The translations under genes and the position numbers were made by a program. The notes beneath the pieces were generated by a model, which searched no databases, had not been told where the DNA came from, and saw only the letters and a program-made list of their open reading frames with translations. From Pedobacter metabolipauper (GTDB lineage: Bacteria > Bacteroidota > Bacteroidia > Sphingobacteriales > Sphingobacteriaceae), in the NCBI RefSeq assembly GCF_004362715.1, contig NZ_SNYC01000007.1, positions 62,001-126,000 of the forward strand: DNA of 64,000 bases, written 5' to 3'. Shown here in pieces: positions 7,579 to 16,523 of the stretch (its first letter is position 1; the number at the start of each line of letters is the position of its first letter).

Positions 7579-10017
7579 TCAGATACCTCCGTTTCCCATT
7601 AATGGATCTGTAAAACTCGTTGTTCCATGTTCAACATGTCCTGCAAACTGCTGTACGAACATCGGATAATCTTTGACGCCAACTGTAAAATCATACCAAT
7701 GGTGGCTGCTTTTTAAATCAATGGGAATGGTAAGTTCCTGCATATCCTTTTTCAATGTAGCTTCCTTAACCGAAGTTCCGTAAGCATTGTCATTTATCGC
7801 GAGTTTAAAAGCTTCACCTTTAGCTGTACGCTTAATATGGAGCAATATATTTCCTGTTAATTTCTTACTGTCTGCAAAATCGCTTTGATAGATTAAAGAA
7901 ATCTCAACTGCCGGATCATTTGTGTTTCCACTGTATCTCCTGTAAAAACCATTTACGCTATACACTTTTAAATCATAAAGCCCATTTTTAAAAATATTTA
8001 AGGGCCACACGTAATTGATGGTGTCGCCGGCATCAGCGGTAAATGACCAGTTCTTTTCAGGACTATATACATTAAAACCAACCCCGCTGCTTGCCTTTCC
8101 AAAAAACCGTGTTCCTGCACTAAAGTAAATTTTAAACTGATCTTTGGCCAACAAGCCGCCATGAGCGTAAATTTCGTATGGGATCGTATTGGCCGGTTTA
8201 ATACCTTTTTCCTGCTGGGGTAAATGGATATTGCCTTTTGGGTTTTTAAGAATTTCAGCGATAGCAGCCTCATTTAGCAACTTAAAATTGTCTGGAACCC
8301 TGGCGAATTTTGCTTTATGGATATCTGCTATGAAAGGCTTTTTTTCTATTGTTTTTGGAAGGTCAATCTTTTCACCGTTATACGGCCTGAACACTGAGGT
8401 AAGGTCGCCGCATAAGCTGCGGCGCCATGAAGTGATGTTATCTTCCTGGATGTTCTTGCCCGTTTTTTTACTTAAAAAACTTTCCAGGAACTGGATGGAA
8501 GAAGTGTGGTCAAACACCTGCGAATTGACATAGCCACCCCTTGTCCACGGAGATACGACCACCATTGGTACCCTAAATCCTAAGCCAATTGTACTTTCTC
8601 TTTCACTTTGGTCTTTAGTAATATATTCTGCTGTAACATCGAGCGACTTTGAAACCAGACCAGTTGATGGATCTTTTGGATTTGGTGCAGAATACGGAGG
8701 CAGATGATCAAAATAACCATCATTTTCATCATAAGTAAGCACAAAAATTGTCTTCTTCCAGACTTCAGGATTTTTAGTCAATATGTCAATCGCTTCAGAC
8801 AGATACCATGCCCCATACCATGGTGCACTTGGGTGATCAGAAAAATTATTAGAAGCCACAAGCCAGGAAACAGCGGGCAGTTTACCCGCATCAACATCAG
8901 TGCGAAACTGGTGCAGCACATCGCCTTTTGGTATCTTTGCTGTTCTTTCTATACCTTTATCCATATAGGTCATGGATTCCAGAGCATGGTAATCCGGGTC
9001 ATTGATATTGGTCACAAAAGCCCTTTTATGCAGGTCCTGCTGCCCAGGTGTCAATGATTCCAGCGGGTTATTTTCGAGAAATGTAATGTCCTTTTTAATG
9101 GCATCAAGGGTAGACTGTAATTTAACATCAGGCTTCACCTTAATCTTGTTCTCCAATTCAATAACTGCCTTTTTTAGGTGGATGAGGTGTGCCGGATGTC
9201 TTTTAACGTGATACTGCTTAAAAAATTCAAGCGTATTGTCTGTAAAGTTTGCCAGCCAATCGTCTTCTTCATTTTCAAAACCGACACCAACACTTAATTC
9301 ATTTTGATAGATCTTCCAATCGATATTATGTGCAGACAGGCGTTCGGGGAAAGTACCCCAGGATACGCGTTCAGAACCATCAATATCCCCATTAGATAAA
9401 TGGGCTTTAGACGCTGATGTTTGTTCTTCTTTGATCTTACCCGTCCAGAAGTAGCACCTGTTTGGGCTGGTGCCCGTAAGTGACGAGCAAAAATTATGAT
9501 CACAAACTGTAAATGCATCTGCCAGTGCGTAATAGAAAGGGATATCTTCCCGGTTGTAATACCCCAGGGTTAACGGGAGTTCTGAATATTCTTTATTGCC
9601 GGATCTTTTTGAATCCAGCCAGCCATTAAAATCACCATTGTTCCGGGCATCCACCTGGTTTTCCCAGGAGTGAGGGAGCGCACTCATCCATGTTGACTTC
9701 GTATCTTTAATGTTTAGCCGGAAAGGTGCATAGGTTTCACCTTTTTTATTGCTTTGAAGCCAAACCGGATAACGATTGGTTAAGGTGATTGCCCTGGGAT
9801 CATTGAAGCCCCTGACTCCCCTTAACGTTCCAAAGGCATGGTCAAAAGAGCGGTTTTCCTGCATTAGAAAAACCACATGCTCCGCATCCTCAAAGGTTGA
9901 TCCCGGAGCAGGGTCAATAGCCAATGCCCTTTGTATGGATGCCGGCATTATTCCGGCAACACCAAGAGCCCCGGTTAATACAGATGCTTTTTTAATAAAC
10001 GTTCTCCTGTTCTCCAT
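7579..10017 (-). CDS. Phosphocholine-specific phospholipase C (Tat-exported, PlcC/PlcN type)
   Basis: 812 residues. The N-terminus has a twin-arginine motif RRTFIKK (residues 4-10) and a hydrophobic stretch ending IQRALA, so folded export by Tat is expected. The acid-phosphatase/phosphoesterase domain has EHVVFLMQENRSFDHAFGTLRG early on, TGTSPNRCYFWTG in the middle and TYDENDGYFDHLPPY later, all metal and substrate motifs of bacterial phospholipase C. Two C-terminal beta domains of DUF756 type follow. It should hydrolyse phosphatidylcholine or sphingomyelin outside the cytoplasm. It is convergent with the Rpn fragment 11 bp away. A -7 box is at 10045-10052. Confidence 0.9.
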   Translation of the reverse strand: MENRRTFIKKASVLTGALGVAGIMPASIQRALAIDPAPGSTFEDAEHVVFLMQENRSFDHAFGTLRGVRGFNDPRAITLTNRYPVWLQSNKKGETYAPFRLNIKDTKSTWMSALPHSWENQVDARNNGDFNGWLDSKRSGNKEYSELPLTLGYYNREDIPFYYALADAFTVCDHNFCSSLTGTSPNRCYFWTGKIKEEQTSASKAHLSNGDIDGSERVSWGTFPERLSAHNIDWKIYQNELSVGVGFENEEDDWLANFTDNTLEFFKQYHVKRHPAHLIHLKKAVIELENKIKVKPDVKLQSTLDAIKKDITFLENNPLESLTPGQQDLHKRAFVTNINDPDYHALESMTYMDKGIERTAKIPKGDVLHQFRTDVDAGKLPAVSWLVASNNFSDHPSAPWYGAWYLSEAIDILTKNPEVWKKTIFVLTYDENDGYFDHLPPYSAPNPKDPSTGLVSKSLDVTAEYITKDQSERESTIGLGFRVPMVVVSPWTRGGYVNSQVFDHTSSIQFLESFLSKKTGKNIQEDNITSWRRSLCGDLTSVFRPYNGEKIDLPKTIEKKPFIADIHKAKFARVPDNFKLLNEAAIAEILKNPKGNIHLPQQEKGIKPANTIPYEIYAHGGLLAKDQFKIYFSAGTRFFGKASSGVGFNVYSPEKNWSFTADAGDTINYVWPLNIFKNGLYDLKVYSVNGFYRRYSGNTNDPAVEISLIYQSDFADSKKLTGNILLHIKRTAKGEAFKLAINDNAYGTSVKEATLKKDMQELTIPIDLKSSHHWYDFTVGVKDYPMFVQQFAGHVEHGTTSFTDPLMGNGGI

Positions 10018-10044
10018 ATTTTAAAGGGCTGTTGTGGTCTGTGG

Positions 10045-10052
10045 CAAAACTA
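10045..10052 (-). promoter_or_regulatory. -7 box for the phospholipase C gene
   Basis: TAGTTTTG on the minus strand fits the Bacteroidota TAnnTTTG element, 27 nt upstream of the ATG. No clear -33 TTG at the usual spacing. Confidence 0.45.
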
Positions 10053-10157
10053 TATAATACCTATAAAATTAACATGAAAATCCCGTTAAGTCTAAACGTA
10101 ATGAGATATAATTGTTCAGATGATTGGGAACTACGGAAATATTAGCGACTTAATGCG

Positions 10158-10165
10158 TAAATTTG
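10158..10165 (+). promoter_or_regulatory. -7 box for the DEAD-box-like gene
   Basis: TAAATTTG, 25 nt upstream of the GTG start at 10191. No clear -33 element. Confidence 0.45.
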
Positions 10166-10190
10166 CGAATTATAATTAAATACAGGAAAA

Positions 10191-11486
10191 GTGTCATTAG
10201 ATAAATTAAAACTAAGCAAGCAACTGGTTACAGCGATGACTGATGCCGGATACATCTCTGCAAAAGAGATCCAGGCAAAAACCATGAGCCGGATCATTGG
10301 CGGACAGGATCTCATTGCTGTTGCACCGGAAGGTGCTGGTAAAACGACAAATTATGTGCTTGGTGTTCTAATGCGCTTAAAATATGGAGATGACGAAGCG
10401 CCAAAGGTATTGATCCTGGTACCGGATAAAGAACGTGCGCTTGCCGTTATTGAAGAATTTCTCCTGTTAAGTAAGAACAGAAACCTTCGGATTATCGGAT
10501 TGTATGGAACCGGAGGGATGGAAACCGAAGTGAACGACCTTTCTGATGGCGTTGATATTGTAGTTGCACTGCCAACGCGTGCGCGTGCAGTTTACCTTAA
10601 GCTGGGCTTAAATTTGAGTAAGCTGCAGATGTTCATTGTGGATGACGCAGAACAAATTGTAAAACAAGGCATGCAGCTGCCCGTGTGTGAGCTGGCCAGA
10701 AGTGCCGGTAAATGCCAGCATTTGGTATTTACTACTGTAGTACATGAGAAACTGAATAACATGATTGATCAGTTTATGAACTTTCCGACTACACTGGAAG
10801 TGGATGAACTGGGCGAACGTAAAGCAGAAACGCACGACCTGATGTTATACCAGGTTCCAAATTTTAAAACAAAGATCAATCTATTGAATCTCCTGCTTAG
10901 GGATGATGAAGTATTTGATCAGGTTGTTGTCTTTGTAAATACCCGCTTAACGGCACAAAAGCTTGGTAAGGCATTGTTTTCACGCCATGCTAACGAGGTG
11001 TCTGTTCTGAATCCACTATTTTTTGATGAAGAAGGTTTTGACCATATTGAAGATTTTAAAGACACACCAGAGGCCAGGATCCTGATCGTGGCCAATGAGG
11101 GAACGTCTAACATAGACCTTTCAGGCATTCCATTCTTATTTCATTTTGAGATTCCGGAGAATAAAGAAACTTTCTTAAGCAGGATCGTTAAGACCGGAGC
11201 AGAAGAAGTTGCGGCAATTAGTTTTGCAACAGATATGGAACTGGTTGATGTAAGGAAAATTGAGCAATCCATAGGGGTTAAAATCCCGGTGATGGATCTT
11301 CCGGAAGATCTTGTTATTGATAAAGCGGCAAAATCTGCAGGAAATAAAGTTAAAACTGTAAAAGAATCTGCTGATAATCCTAAGGGAGGTGGTGCTTTTC
11401 ATGATAAGAAGGAAAGTAACACCAAGGATTATAACTATGGCATTGGCCAGAAGGCTAAAATGACCATGAAAAAGAAACACGGTTAA
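10191..11486 (+). CDS. DEAD-box helicase-like protein with degenerate catalytic motifs
   Basis: 431 residues, GTG start preceded by AGGAAAA. The overall DEAD-box layout is clear: KEIQAKTM at 25-32 in place of TPIQ, Walker A APEGAGKT at 45-52, ALPTR at 126-130, VVVFVNTR at 245-252, and a basic tail. Several key motifs have changed. Motif II is DDAE (151-154) instead of DEAD, motif III is TTV (181-183) instead of SAT, motif V is ANEGTSNID (301-309), and motif VI is FLSRIVKTGA (328-337) where HRIGRTGR is normal. The arginine finger in motif VI is replaced. It may bind RNA or ATP without normal unwinding; a regulatory or ribosome-assembly role is a guess. The reading frame is intact. Confidence 0.8.
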   Translation: MSLDKLKLSKQLVTAMTDAGYISAKEIQAKTMSRIIGGQDLIAVAPEGAGKTTNYVLGVLMRLKYGDDEAPKVLILVPDKERALAVIEEFLLLSKNRNLRIIGLYGTGGMETEVNDLSDGVDIVVALPTRARAVYLKLGLNLSKLQMFIVDDAEQIVKQGMQLPVCELARSAGKCQHLVFTTVVHEKLNNMIDQFMNFPTTLEVDELGERKAETHDLMLYQVPNFKTKINLLNLLLRDDEVFDQVVVFVNTRLTAQKLGKALFSRHANEVSVLNPLFFDEEGFDHIEDFKDTPEARILIVANEGTSNIDLSGIPFLFHFEIPENKETFLSRIVKTGAEEVAAISFATDMELVDVRKIEQSIGVKIPVMDLPEDLVIDKAAKSAGNKVKTVKESADNPKGGGAFHDKKESNTKDYNYGIGQKAKMTMKKKHG

Positions 11487-11494
11487 GCGGCAGA

Positions 11495-12301
11495 CTATAA
11501 CGTCTTCGCTTCATTCCAGTAAATATCCATTTCAGCTAGGGTCATGTCCTGCAGTGCCTTACCGTTCTCCTTTGCTTTGTTCTCAAGGTACTGAAAGCGT
11601 TTGATGAATTTTTTATTGGTTTTCTCTAAGGCATTTTCCGGATTGATATCTATAAAACGGGCATAATTGATCAAGGAGAACAGGAGGTCGCCAAATTCAG
11701 CTTCAGCCTTTTCAAGGTCAATGGTGCTATTGCCGGCAACATTATACTCCTCTTTAAATTCCTGCAGTTCTTCTTCAACCTTTTCCCAAACCTGCTCTTT
11801 ATTGTCCCAGTCAAAACCAACTCCACGAGCTTTTTCCTGAATGCGGCTTGCTTTTACCAATGATGGCAAGCCTTTAGGTACACCGGCCAATACAGATTTG
11901 TTGCCTTCTTTAAGTTTCAGCTTTTCCCAATTCCGTTTTACATCGTGCTCATCTAAAACCTCTACATCGCCATAAATATGGGGATGTCTGCTAATCAGCT
12001 TGTCGCACACGCTGTTCAATACATCAACAATGGTGAAATCATTCGTCTCTGACGCAATGCGTGCATAAAATACCAGGTGCATCATTACATCTCCCAGCTC
12101 TTTCTTTACTTCATTCAGGTCGCCTTCCAGTATCGCATCAGAAAGCTCATAGGTCTCTTCGATGGTTAAGTGGCGCAGGGTTTCCATAGTTTGTTTCTTA
12201 TCCCAGGGACATTCTGTTCTCAGGGTATCTAAAACAGTTAACAGCCTGGTGAAGGCTGAAGAAGGGTCGGCAGCAGTAATTGGAGGTATATTGTTTGGCA
12301 T
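11495..12301 (-). CDS. mazG: Nucleoside triphosphate pyrophosphohydrolase MazG
   Basis: 268 residues, the usual length for two-domain MazG. Each half has a MazG metal site: IEETYELSDAI followed by ELGD in the N-terminal half, and EEELQEFKEEY followed by AEFGDLLFSLINYARF in the C-terminal half. The conserved TLRTECPWDKKQT lies near the start. It hydrolyses (d)NTPs to monophosphates and pyrophosphate in the cytoplasm, cleaning the nucleotide pool and possibly lowering ppGpp. It is the last gene of a three-gene minus-strand run, 6 bp after the small membrane protein. Confidence 0.93.
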   Translation of the reverse strand: MPNNIPPITAADPSSAFTRLLTVLDTLRTECPWDKKQTMETLRHLTIEETYELSDAILEGDLNEVKKELGDVMMHLVFYARIASETNDFTIVDVLNSVCDKLISRHPHIYGDVEVLDEHDVKRNWEKLKLKEGNKSVLAGVPKGLPSLVKASRIQEKARGVGFDWDNKEQVWEKVEEELQEFKEEYNVAGNSTIDLEKAEAEFGDLLFSLINYARFIDINPENALEKTNKKFIKRFQYLENKAKENGKALQDMTLAEMDIYWNEAKTL

Positions 12302-12307
12302 CGGTTA

Positions 12308-12604
12308 TTAAATTATAAAATCAAAGGTAACGATCATTGTGGTTAAAAAAAGGACAACCAATCCGCTTAAAAAAATGAAGTCGGCAGCCTTTTCCAGTTT
12401 ATAGTTGGAGTTGTCTTTCTTTCTCATTGCCAGGAAGGATAGGATACAGCTGGTCATAAACAGGATAATCGCCAAAGCCGTAGTTTCATCAATAATAGAA
12501 CTGTCTTCCATTTTAGAAACTTTTATGGATGTTAATACCACAAAGCATAATCCCAGCAAATTGGCCGAGGTATTTAAAATATGGGGAGATCTGTTTTCGG
12601 GCAT
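12308..12604 (-). CDS. Small membrane protein of unknown function
   Basis: 98 residues with three likely membrane helices (about 12-30, 42-60 and 73-97) joined by short charged loops (MRKKDNSNYKLEK). No family recognised. The 11-bp and 6-bp gaps to the AI-2E-type permease upstream and mazG downstream indicate one transcript. Possible roles in membrane transport are only suggested by this context. Confidence 0.65.
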   Translation of the reverse strand: MPENRSPHILNTSANLLGLCFVVLTSIKVSKMEDSSIIDETTALAIILFMTSCILSFLAMRKKDNSNYKLEKAADFIFLSGLVVLFLTTMIVTFDFII

Positions 12605-12615
12605 TGATATAGGTA

Positions 12616-13728
12616 TTATTCCTTTTCTTCGAGTTTAAGCGTCTTTGTAATGTGGTAGATCTTCCGTTTTTTATGCGGTTTATCTTCACCACCAAGTAAA
12701 ATACCCCAGGGTTTTAACGGATCAACGCGATCAAATATGATCTTTAACATGGCCAGATATGGAATACAGAGGAACATACCAGAAATGCCCCAAACCATTT
12801 CACCTACCACAATGCCTATAAATGCAAACAGGGCATTGATCTTTACTTTAGAACCCACTACAAGCGGCATCAGTACGTTACCATCAAGGGCATGTACACC
12901 AACAAATGCGACCACGACGAGCAATACCTTTGCGGCCCCTGCAGTGGCAAAAGTGATCAGAACGCTGATCAGCAGTGCACTAAAAATCCCGATATATGGT
13001 ATAATGTTGAAGATGCCGGCTACTAAACCCAATAATATCGCATATTTAACATCAAGGATCCACAAGACAAAAACCATCATTGCGGTAACGATGATCATTT
13101 GTAAGAATAGCCCGGTAATGTATTTTTTAATAATGTATTGAATACGGACCACAATCTCGCTAACTTTTTCTTTGTGCTGCTCTTCAAATACAGACGTTAA
13201 AAAACTAAAAAGCACCCTTCTGTAATTAAGAATGAAAAATGTAAATAACAACAGGAAAGAAAGAAAGAGCAGGGTAGAGGATACGGTCAGTAACGTTGCA
13301 CCCAATACGGTAGCACTGGTTGCAAGCGCACTGGTTGCGCTATTTTGTAAATAATCAATTTGTTTTTTTGTGTTGATATGAAACGTGTTGGAGATCCAGT
13401 GCTGTACATCATGGAAAGAAGTTTCTGCCTGTTTTTTAAGCAGTGGCCAATCTGCCCAAAGATCAGTAAGCTGATTGCCTAAAAAATACATGATGCCTGA
13501 AATAAATGCAATCATGATCACTACGGCAATAATGGAGGCTATGCTCCGCTTAAAGCGAAGTTTATGCTCCATGTAATTGGCCAACGGAAGCAACAGTAAA
13601 GCCAACAGAAAAGAGGTAAGCAATGGTGCAAGAATCGTTTGGCCAATTATAGCCAGGTATCCTAAACAAATGATTGAAAATAACACCATGGCAAGTTTGG
13701 TGTAAAAAGGAAGAGAAATATTGTTCAT
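12616..13728 (-). CDS. AI-2E family (PerM/UPF0118) membrane protein
   Basis: 370 residues, multi-pass. Two hydrophobic helices at the N-terminus, a periplasmic amphipathic stretch, then a cluster of helices with the conserved YITGLFLQMIIV and GIFNIIPYIGIFSALLI segments and DGNVLMPLVVGSKVKINALFAFIGIVVG near the end. These are typical of AI-2E family transporters, which include autoinducer exporters and Na+/H+ antiporters. The substrate cannot be told from sequence. First gene of the operon with the 98-residue membrane protein and mazG. Confidence 0.85.
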   Translation of the reverse strand: MNNISLPFYTKLAMVLFSIICLGYLAIIGQTILAPLLTSFLLALLLLPLANYMEHKLRFKRSIASIIAVVIMIAFISGIMYFLGNQLTDLWADWPLLKKQAETSFHDVQHWISNTFHINTKKQIDYLQNSATSALATSATVLGATLLTVSSTLLFLSFLLLFTFFILNYRRVLFSFLTSVFEEQHKEKVSEIVVRIQYIIKKYITGLFLQMIIVTAMMVFVLWILDVKYAILLGLVAGIFNIIPYIGIFSALLISVLITFATAGAAKVLLVVVAFVGVHALDGNVLMPLVVGSKVKINALFAFIGIVVGEMVWGISGMFLCIPYLAMLKIIFDRVDPLKPWGILLGGEDKPHKKRKIYHITKTLKLEEKE

Positions 13729-13764
13729 CTGCTGGAACCTGTATTTTTATGGTGTAATTTATAC

Positions 13765-13810
13765 AAAAACAAATGCCCTGCCAAATATATCCAGCGAGGC
13801 ATTTGTTTTT
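13765..13810 (-). terminator. Terminator after the aldo/keto reductase gene
   Basis: 13-bp perfect stem, arms 13765-13777 and 13798-13810, with runs of A and T at the outer ends; loop of 20 nt. It sits between two minus-strand genes and could work in both directions. Confidence 0.7.
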
Positions 13811-13831
13811 ATTTTACACGATATACGCACA

Positions 13832-14788
13832 TTATTTCCAATCGCTTGCCTGATCCAGGATAGCGATGTCTTCAGTATTTAGTTTCAACGAAGCCGCCTT
13901 AACCAGGTCTTTTAACTGGTTTAAGTTCGTTACGCTCGCAATAGGTGCGGTAATTGAGGGGCGGGCAATCAACCATGCCAGGGCTACACTTGCAGGATTT
14001 GATGCATATTGTTCAGAAACCTGATCGAGCGCTTTCAGTATTTTAAAGCCTCTGTCGTTCATGTAGGTTTTCATTCCCCCGCCACGCTGACTTTTATTCA
14101 GGTCAGCATCAGAACGGTATTTGCCAGTTAAAAAGCCACTTGCCAATGCATAATAGTTAATTACACCCAATTGATTGTCAGAAACAAGCTGCTCAAAATT
14201 CTTTTCATAATCTTCGCGCTTGTACAGGTTATACTCCGGTTGAAAAGTTTGATACTTTGGCAGGCCCAGTTTTTCTGAGGTTTCCAGCGATTCCTTTAAA
14301 CGTTCTGCAGAAAAATTAGAGGCGCCGATCCACCTAACCTTTCCTTCTTTGATCAGTTGGTCATAGGCTTCTAAAGTTTCCTGAACCGGGGTTTCAGGAT
14401 CGTCATAGTGTGACTGGTAAAGATCAATATAGTCTGTTTTTAGCCTTCTCAAAGAATCTTCAACAGCCTGTAAAATGTATTTTTTTGCCAGACCTTTCTT
14501 ACCCGGGCCCATTGGCGAACCTACTTTAGTTGCCAGAATGATCTCCCCGCGGTTTTTCTTTTCGTGCATCCAGTTACCGATGATCTTTTCAGATTCGCCG
14601 CCCCCATTTCCGGGTTTCCATGCAGAATATACATCGGCGGTATCTATGAAGTTAAAACCGGCTTCGGTAAACCCATTTAATATCTCGAACGACTTGCTTT
14701 CATCTATGGTCCAGCCAAAAACGTTTCCGCCAAATGTTATTGGATATACCAGCAGATCGGTATTTCCTAATTTTCTTTGTTTCATCAT
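13832..14788 (-). CDS. Aldo/keto reductase
   Basis: 318 residues; a second ATG directly after the first (14785) is equally possible. Typical AKR barrel motifs are LGNTDLLVYPITFGGNVFGW at the start, GFNFIDTADVYS (Asp-Tyr catalytic pair), the DYIDLYQSHYDD strand, GKVRWIGASNFS and a C-terminal nucleotide-binding PSITAPIASVTN. It should reduce carbonyls with NADPH in the cytoplasm; the substrate is unknown. Monocistronic between a promoter near 14833-14840 and the terminator at 13765-13810. It might respond to the Lrp-type regulator encoded 170 bp upstream on the same strand, which is only inferred from proximity. Confidence 0.9.
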   Translation of the reverse strand: MMKQRKLGNTDLLVYPITFGGNVFGWTIDESKSFEILNGFTEAGFNFIDTADVYSAWKPGNGGGESEKIIGNWMHEKKNRGEIILATKVGSPMGPGKKGLAKKYILQAVEDSLRRLKTDYIDLYQSHYDDPETPVQETLEAYDQLIKEGKVRWIGASNFSAERLKESLETSEKLGLPKYQTFQPEYNLYKREDYEKNFEQLVSDNQLGVINYYALASGFLTGKYRSDADLNKSQRGGGMKTYMNDRGFKILKALDQVSEQYASNPASVALAWLIARPSITAPIASVTNLNQLKDLVKAASLKLNTEDIAILDQASDWK

Positions 14789-14832
14789 ATATAAGTACGG
14801 TTTAGGAATTAAATAAAGAATTTGCTATTAAA

Positions 14833-14840
14833 CAAAAATA
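14833..14840 (-). promoter_or_regulatory. -7 box for the aldo/keto reductase gene
   Basis: TATTTTTG on the minus strand, 44 nt upstream of the start. No TTG at the expected -33 spacing. Confidence 0.4.
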
Positions 14841-14958
14841 ACAGCACAGCAGTTTCCTTTCGTCCTTAATTTGTAATTATAAATTGCAGCAGTTAAAATT
14901 ACGAATGATCAACCAAACCTTTGATCTCAAAATAACTCTGCATGGGCTCATCGTTTAG

Positions 14959-15435
14959 CTAGCCGAGTTTTAAAGCGGTTTCATGTTTGTGCTCGGCTAT
15001 TACGAAATAGCTTTCTACGGCGCCAAGGTTTGGAATGGCCGATAGTCTGGTTCTTAAAAACTGGTTGTATGCTGCCATATCAGGTACAATGATCTTCAAT
15101 TTAAAATCATAGCTTCCTGTCATGTGGTAGCATTCCATTACTTCTTCAAAATCAGTAACCATTTCCTGAAAAACATCAAGTGCATTGGAAGAGTGTTCAT
15201 TCAGCTGAACCTGGGTGTAAACGGTAAGCAGGTTAGGGATCTTTTGTTTGTTTACGGTTACTGAATAGCGGATATATTCTTTTTGCTTAAGCGCGCGGAT
15301 CCGGTCATAGATCGCAGTATGCGATTTGTTTAAAAGAGCGCCGAGCTGCCTGGGTGTATAATCTCCGTTTTGCTGTAAAAGCTCTAATATACGGACATCC
15401 ATTTTGTCCAGTTCAGGTATTTTAAAAGTAGTCAT
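14959..15435 (-). CDS. Lrp/AsnC family transcriptional regulator
   Basis: 158 residues. N-terminal winged helix-turn-helix (about 8-55: DVRILELLQQNG, YTPRQLGALLNKSHTAIYDRIRALKQKEYI). C-terminal RAM/ligand domain (about 70-150) with EVMECYHMTGSYDFKLKIIVPDMAAYNQFL, the classic Lrp core that binds amino acids. It is a DNA-binding regulator, probably an octamer. It has a well-formed promoter at 15487-15516, with a dyad (15468-15487) that overlaps the -7 box and may be its own operator. Confidence 0.92.
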   Translation of the reverse strand: MTTFKIPELDKMDVRILELLQQNGDYTPRQLGALLNKSHTAIYDRIRALKQKEYIRYSVTVNKQKIPNLLTVYTQVQLNEHSSNALDVFQEMVTDFEEVMECYHMTGSYDFKLKIIVPDMAAYNQFLRTRLSAIPNLGAVESYFVIAEHKHETALKLG

Positions 15436-15467
15436 TCAGTTAAATATTTGGCTGTGTTCAACTTTAG

Positions 15468-15487
15468 GCAGCTGAAAATCAAGCTGC
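15468..15487. promoter_or_regulatory. Dyad at the Lrp-type gene promoter
   Basis: GCAGCT (15468-15473) and AGCTGC (15482-15487) flank an AT-rich centre; the last base is shared with the -7 box. The position just after transcription start suits an autoregulatory operator. Assignment to Lrp is inferred. Confidence 0.4.
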
Positions 15488-15516
15488 AAAAATAATCAAA
15501 ATAGCTTAACTGTCAA
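15487..15516 (-). promoter_or_regulatory. Bacteroidota-type promoter of the Lrp-type gene
   Basis: TATTTTTG (-7 box, 15487-15494) and TTG (-33, 15514-15516) are exactly 19 nt apart on the minus strand, the classical spacing. The start codon lies 51 nt downstream. Confidence 0.65.
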
Positions 15517-15744
15517 GGAGTTTCAAATAATATAAGCTGCTTTTTAAAATAAAGTGCATTACAGAATTATATGTTGTTTGTGTTGTGTTTAGATCTGTCA
15601 GGAGAAATAAAACCGTTCATAAAGTGTGTTAAACTTTACAGTTTACGGATGTTTGGTATTGCCCTTTGTATATAAAAGTACATTAAAGATATTTGAAGCC
15701 TTGTAAAAGCTCTTAATACGCATAATACAAAAATAATTTAGGTT

Positions 15745-15783
15745 AATACATGTTCATGCCCGGATAGGATGAACATGTATTTT
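15745..15783 (-). terminator. Terminator of the LytTR two-component operon
   Basis: 13-bp perfect stem (15745-15757 and 15769-15781) with an 11-nt loop, just past the stop of the response-regulator gene. Confidence 0.75.
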
Positions 15784-15785
15784 AA

Positions 15786-16523
15786 TTACAACCACTGACT
15801 TAAAAATTGTTTTAAAGCGTCTTTGTATTGATCTCCAACATTGATGGTCACATTTCCAACCTGAACGGCATTTTTAGTGATGGCAGTAATCTTTTCCAGC
15901 GATATAATGAAAGAGCGGTGTACCCTCATAAATCTCTTTACAGGAAGTTTTTCTTCCAAAGCCTTTAGGGTGATCAGGGAAAGTATGGGTTTCGGATCGC
16001 TGGCGAGATAGATCTTCGCATAATCCTTTAAACCTTCTATAAACAGGATGTCGCTCAGTGCAACTTTGATGTGCTGGTATTCTACCTTTATAAAGATAAA
16101 ATCTTCACTTTGTGGGGCAGCAGGTTGTTGAGGCTGGGCCTGGTTCAGCAATTCATAATAAGCTACAGCTTTATTGGAGGCTCTTAAAAATTCTTCATAA
16201 TTAAAGGGCTTTAATAAGTAATCAAGTGCATCTACACGATAACCATCAATGGCAAAGTTGTTAAAAGCTGTAGTAAAAATAATCCGGGGATGGTTTTGCT
16301 GGTTTCCATTGTGGATGAGCCTGGCAAGTTCCACACCATTCAGGTCTGGCATTTGGATGTCTAAGAAAATAAGATCGGTCTGTTCCTGCTGGATCATCTC
16401 CATTGCCTTTAGTCCGCTTGAAAAACTTCCGGCTAATTTTAAAAAAGGGGTCTTTTCAATGAAGCTACAAATTAGTCCCAGGGCCAATGGCTCGTCATCT
16501 ATGGCAATACAATTAATTATCAT
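15786..16523 (-). CDS. LytTR family response regulator
   Basis: 245 residues from ATG 16523; an upstream in-frame ATG (16532) would add three. The receiver domain (about 1-118) has acidic residues IDDE near the N-terminus, phospho-acceptor Asp55 in FLDIQMPD and Lys in LLKPF. The C-terminal ~100 residues are a LytTR DNA-binding domain (IKVEYQHIKVALSDILFIEGLKDY in outline; FMRVHRSFIISLEKI later). It receives phosphate from the adjacent LytS-like kinase, whose coding end it overlaps by 11 bp. The divergent efflux operon is the obvious candidate target. Confidence 0.92.
   Translation of the reverse strand: MIINCIAIDDEPLALGLICSFIEKTPFLKLAGSFSSGLKAMEMIQQEQTDLIFLDIQMPDLNGVELARLIHNGNQQNHPRIIFTTAFNNFAIDGYRVDALDYLLKPFNYEEFLRASNKAVAYYELLNQAQPQQPAAPQSEDFIFIKVEYQHIKVALSDILFIEGLKDYAKIYLASDPKPILSLITLKALEEKLPVKRFMRVHRSFIISLEKITAITKNAVQVGNVTINVGDQYKDALKQFLSQWL

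Larger units (their letters stand above)
15436..15785. other. 350-bp intergenic stretch: Lrp-gene promoter on the left, two-component terminator on the right
   Basis: Contains the promoter and dyad of the Lrp-type gene and the terminator 15745-15783. The middle (about 15520-15740) is AT-rich and I see no gene or clear structure in it. Confidence 0.6.
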
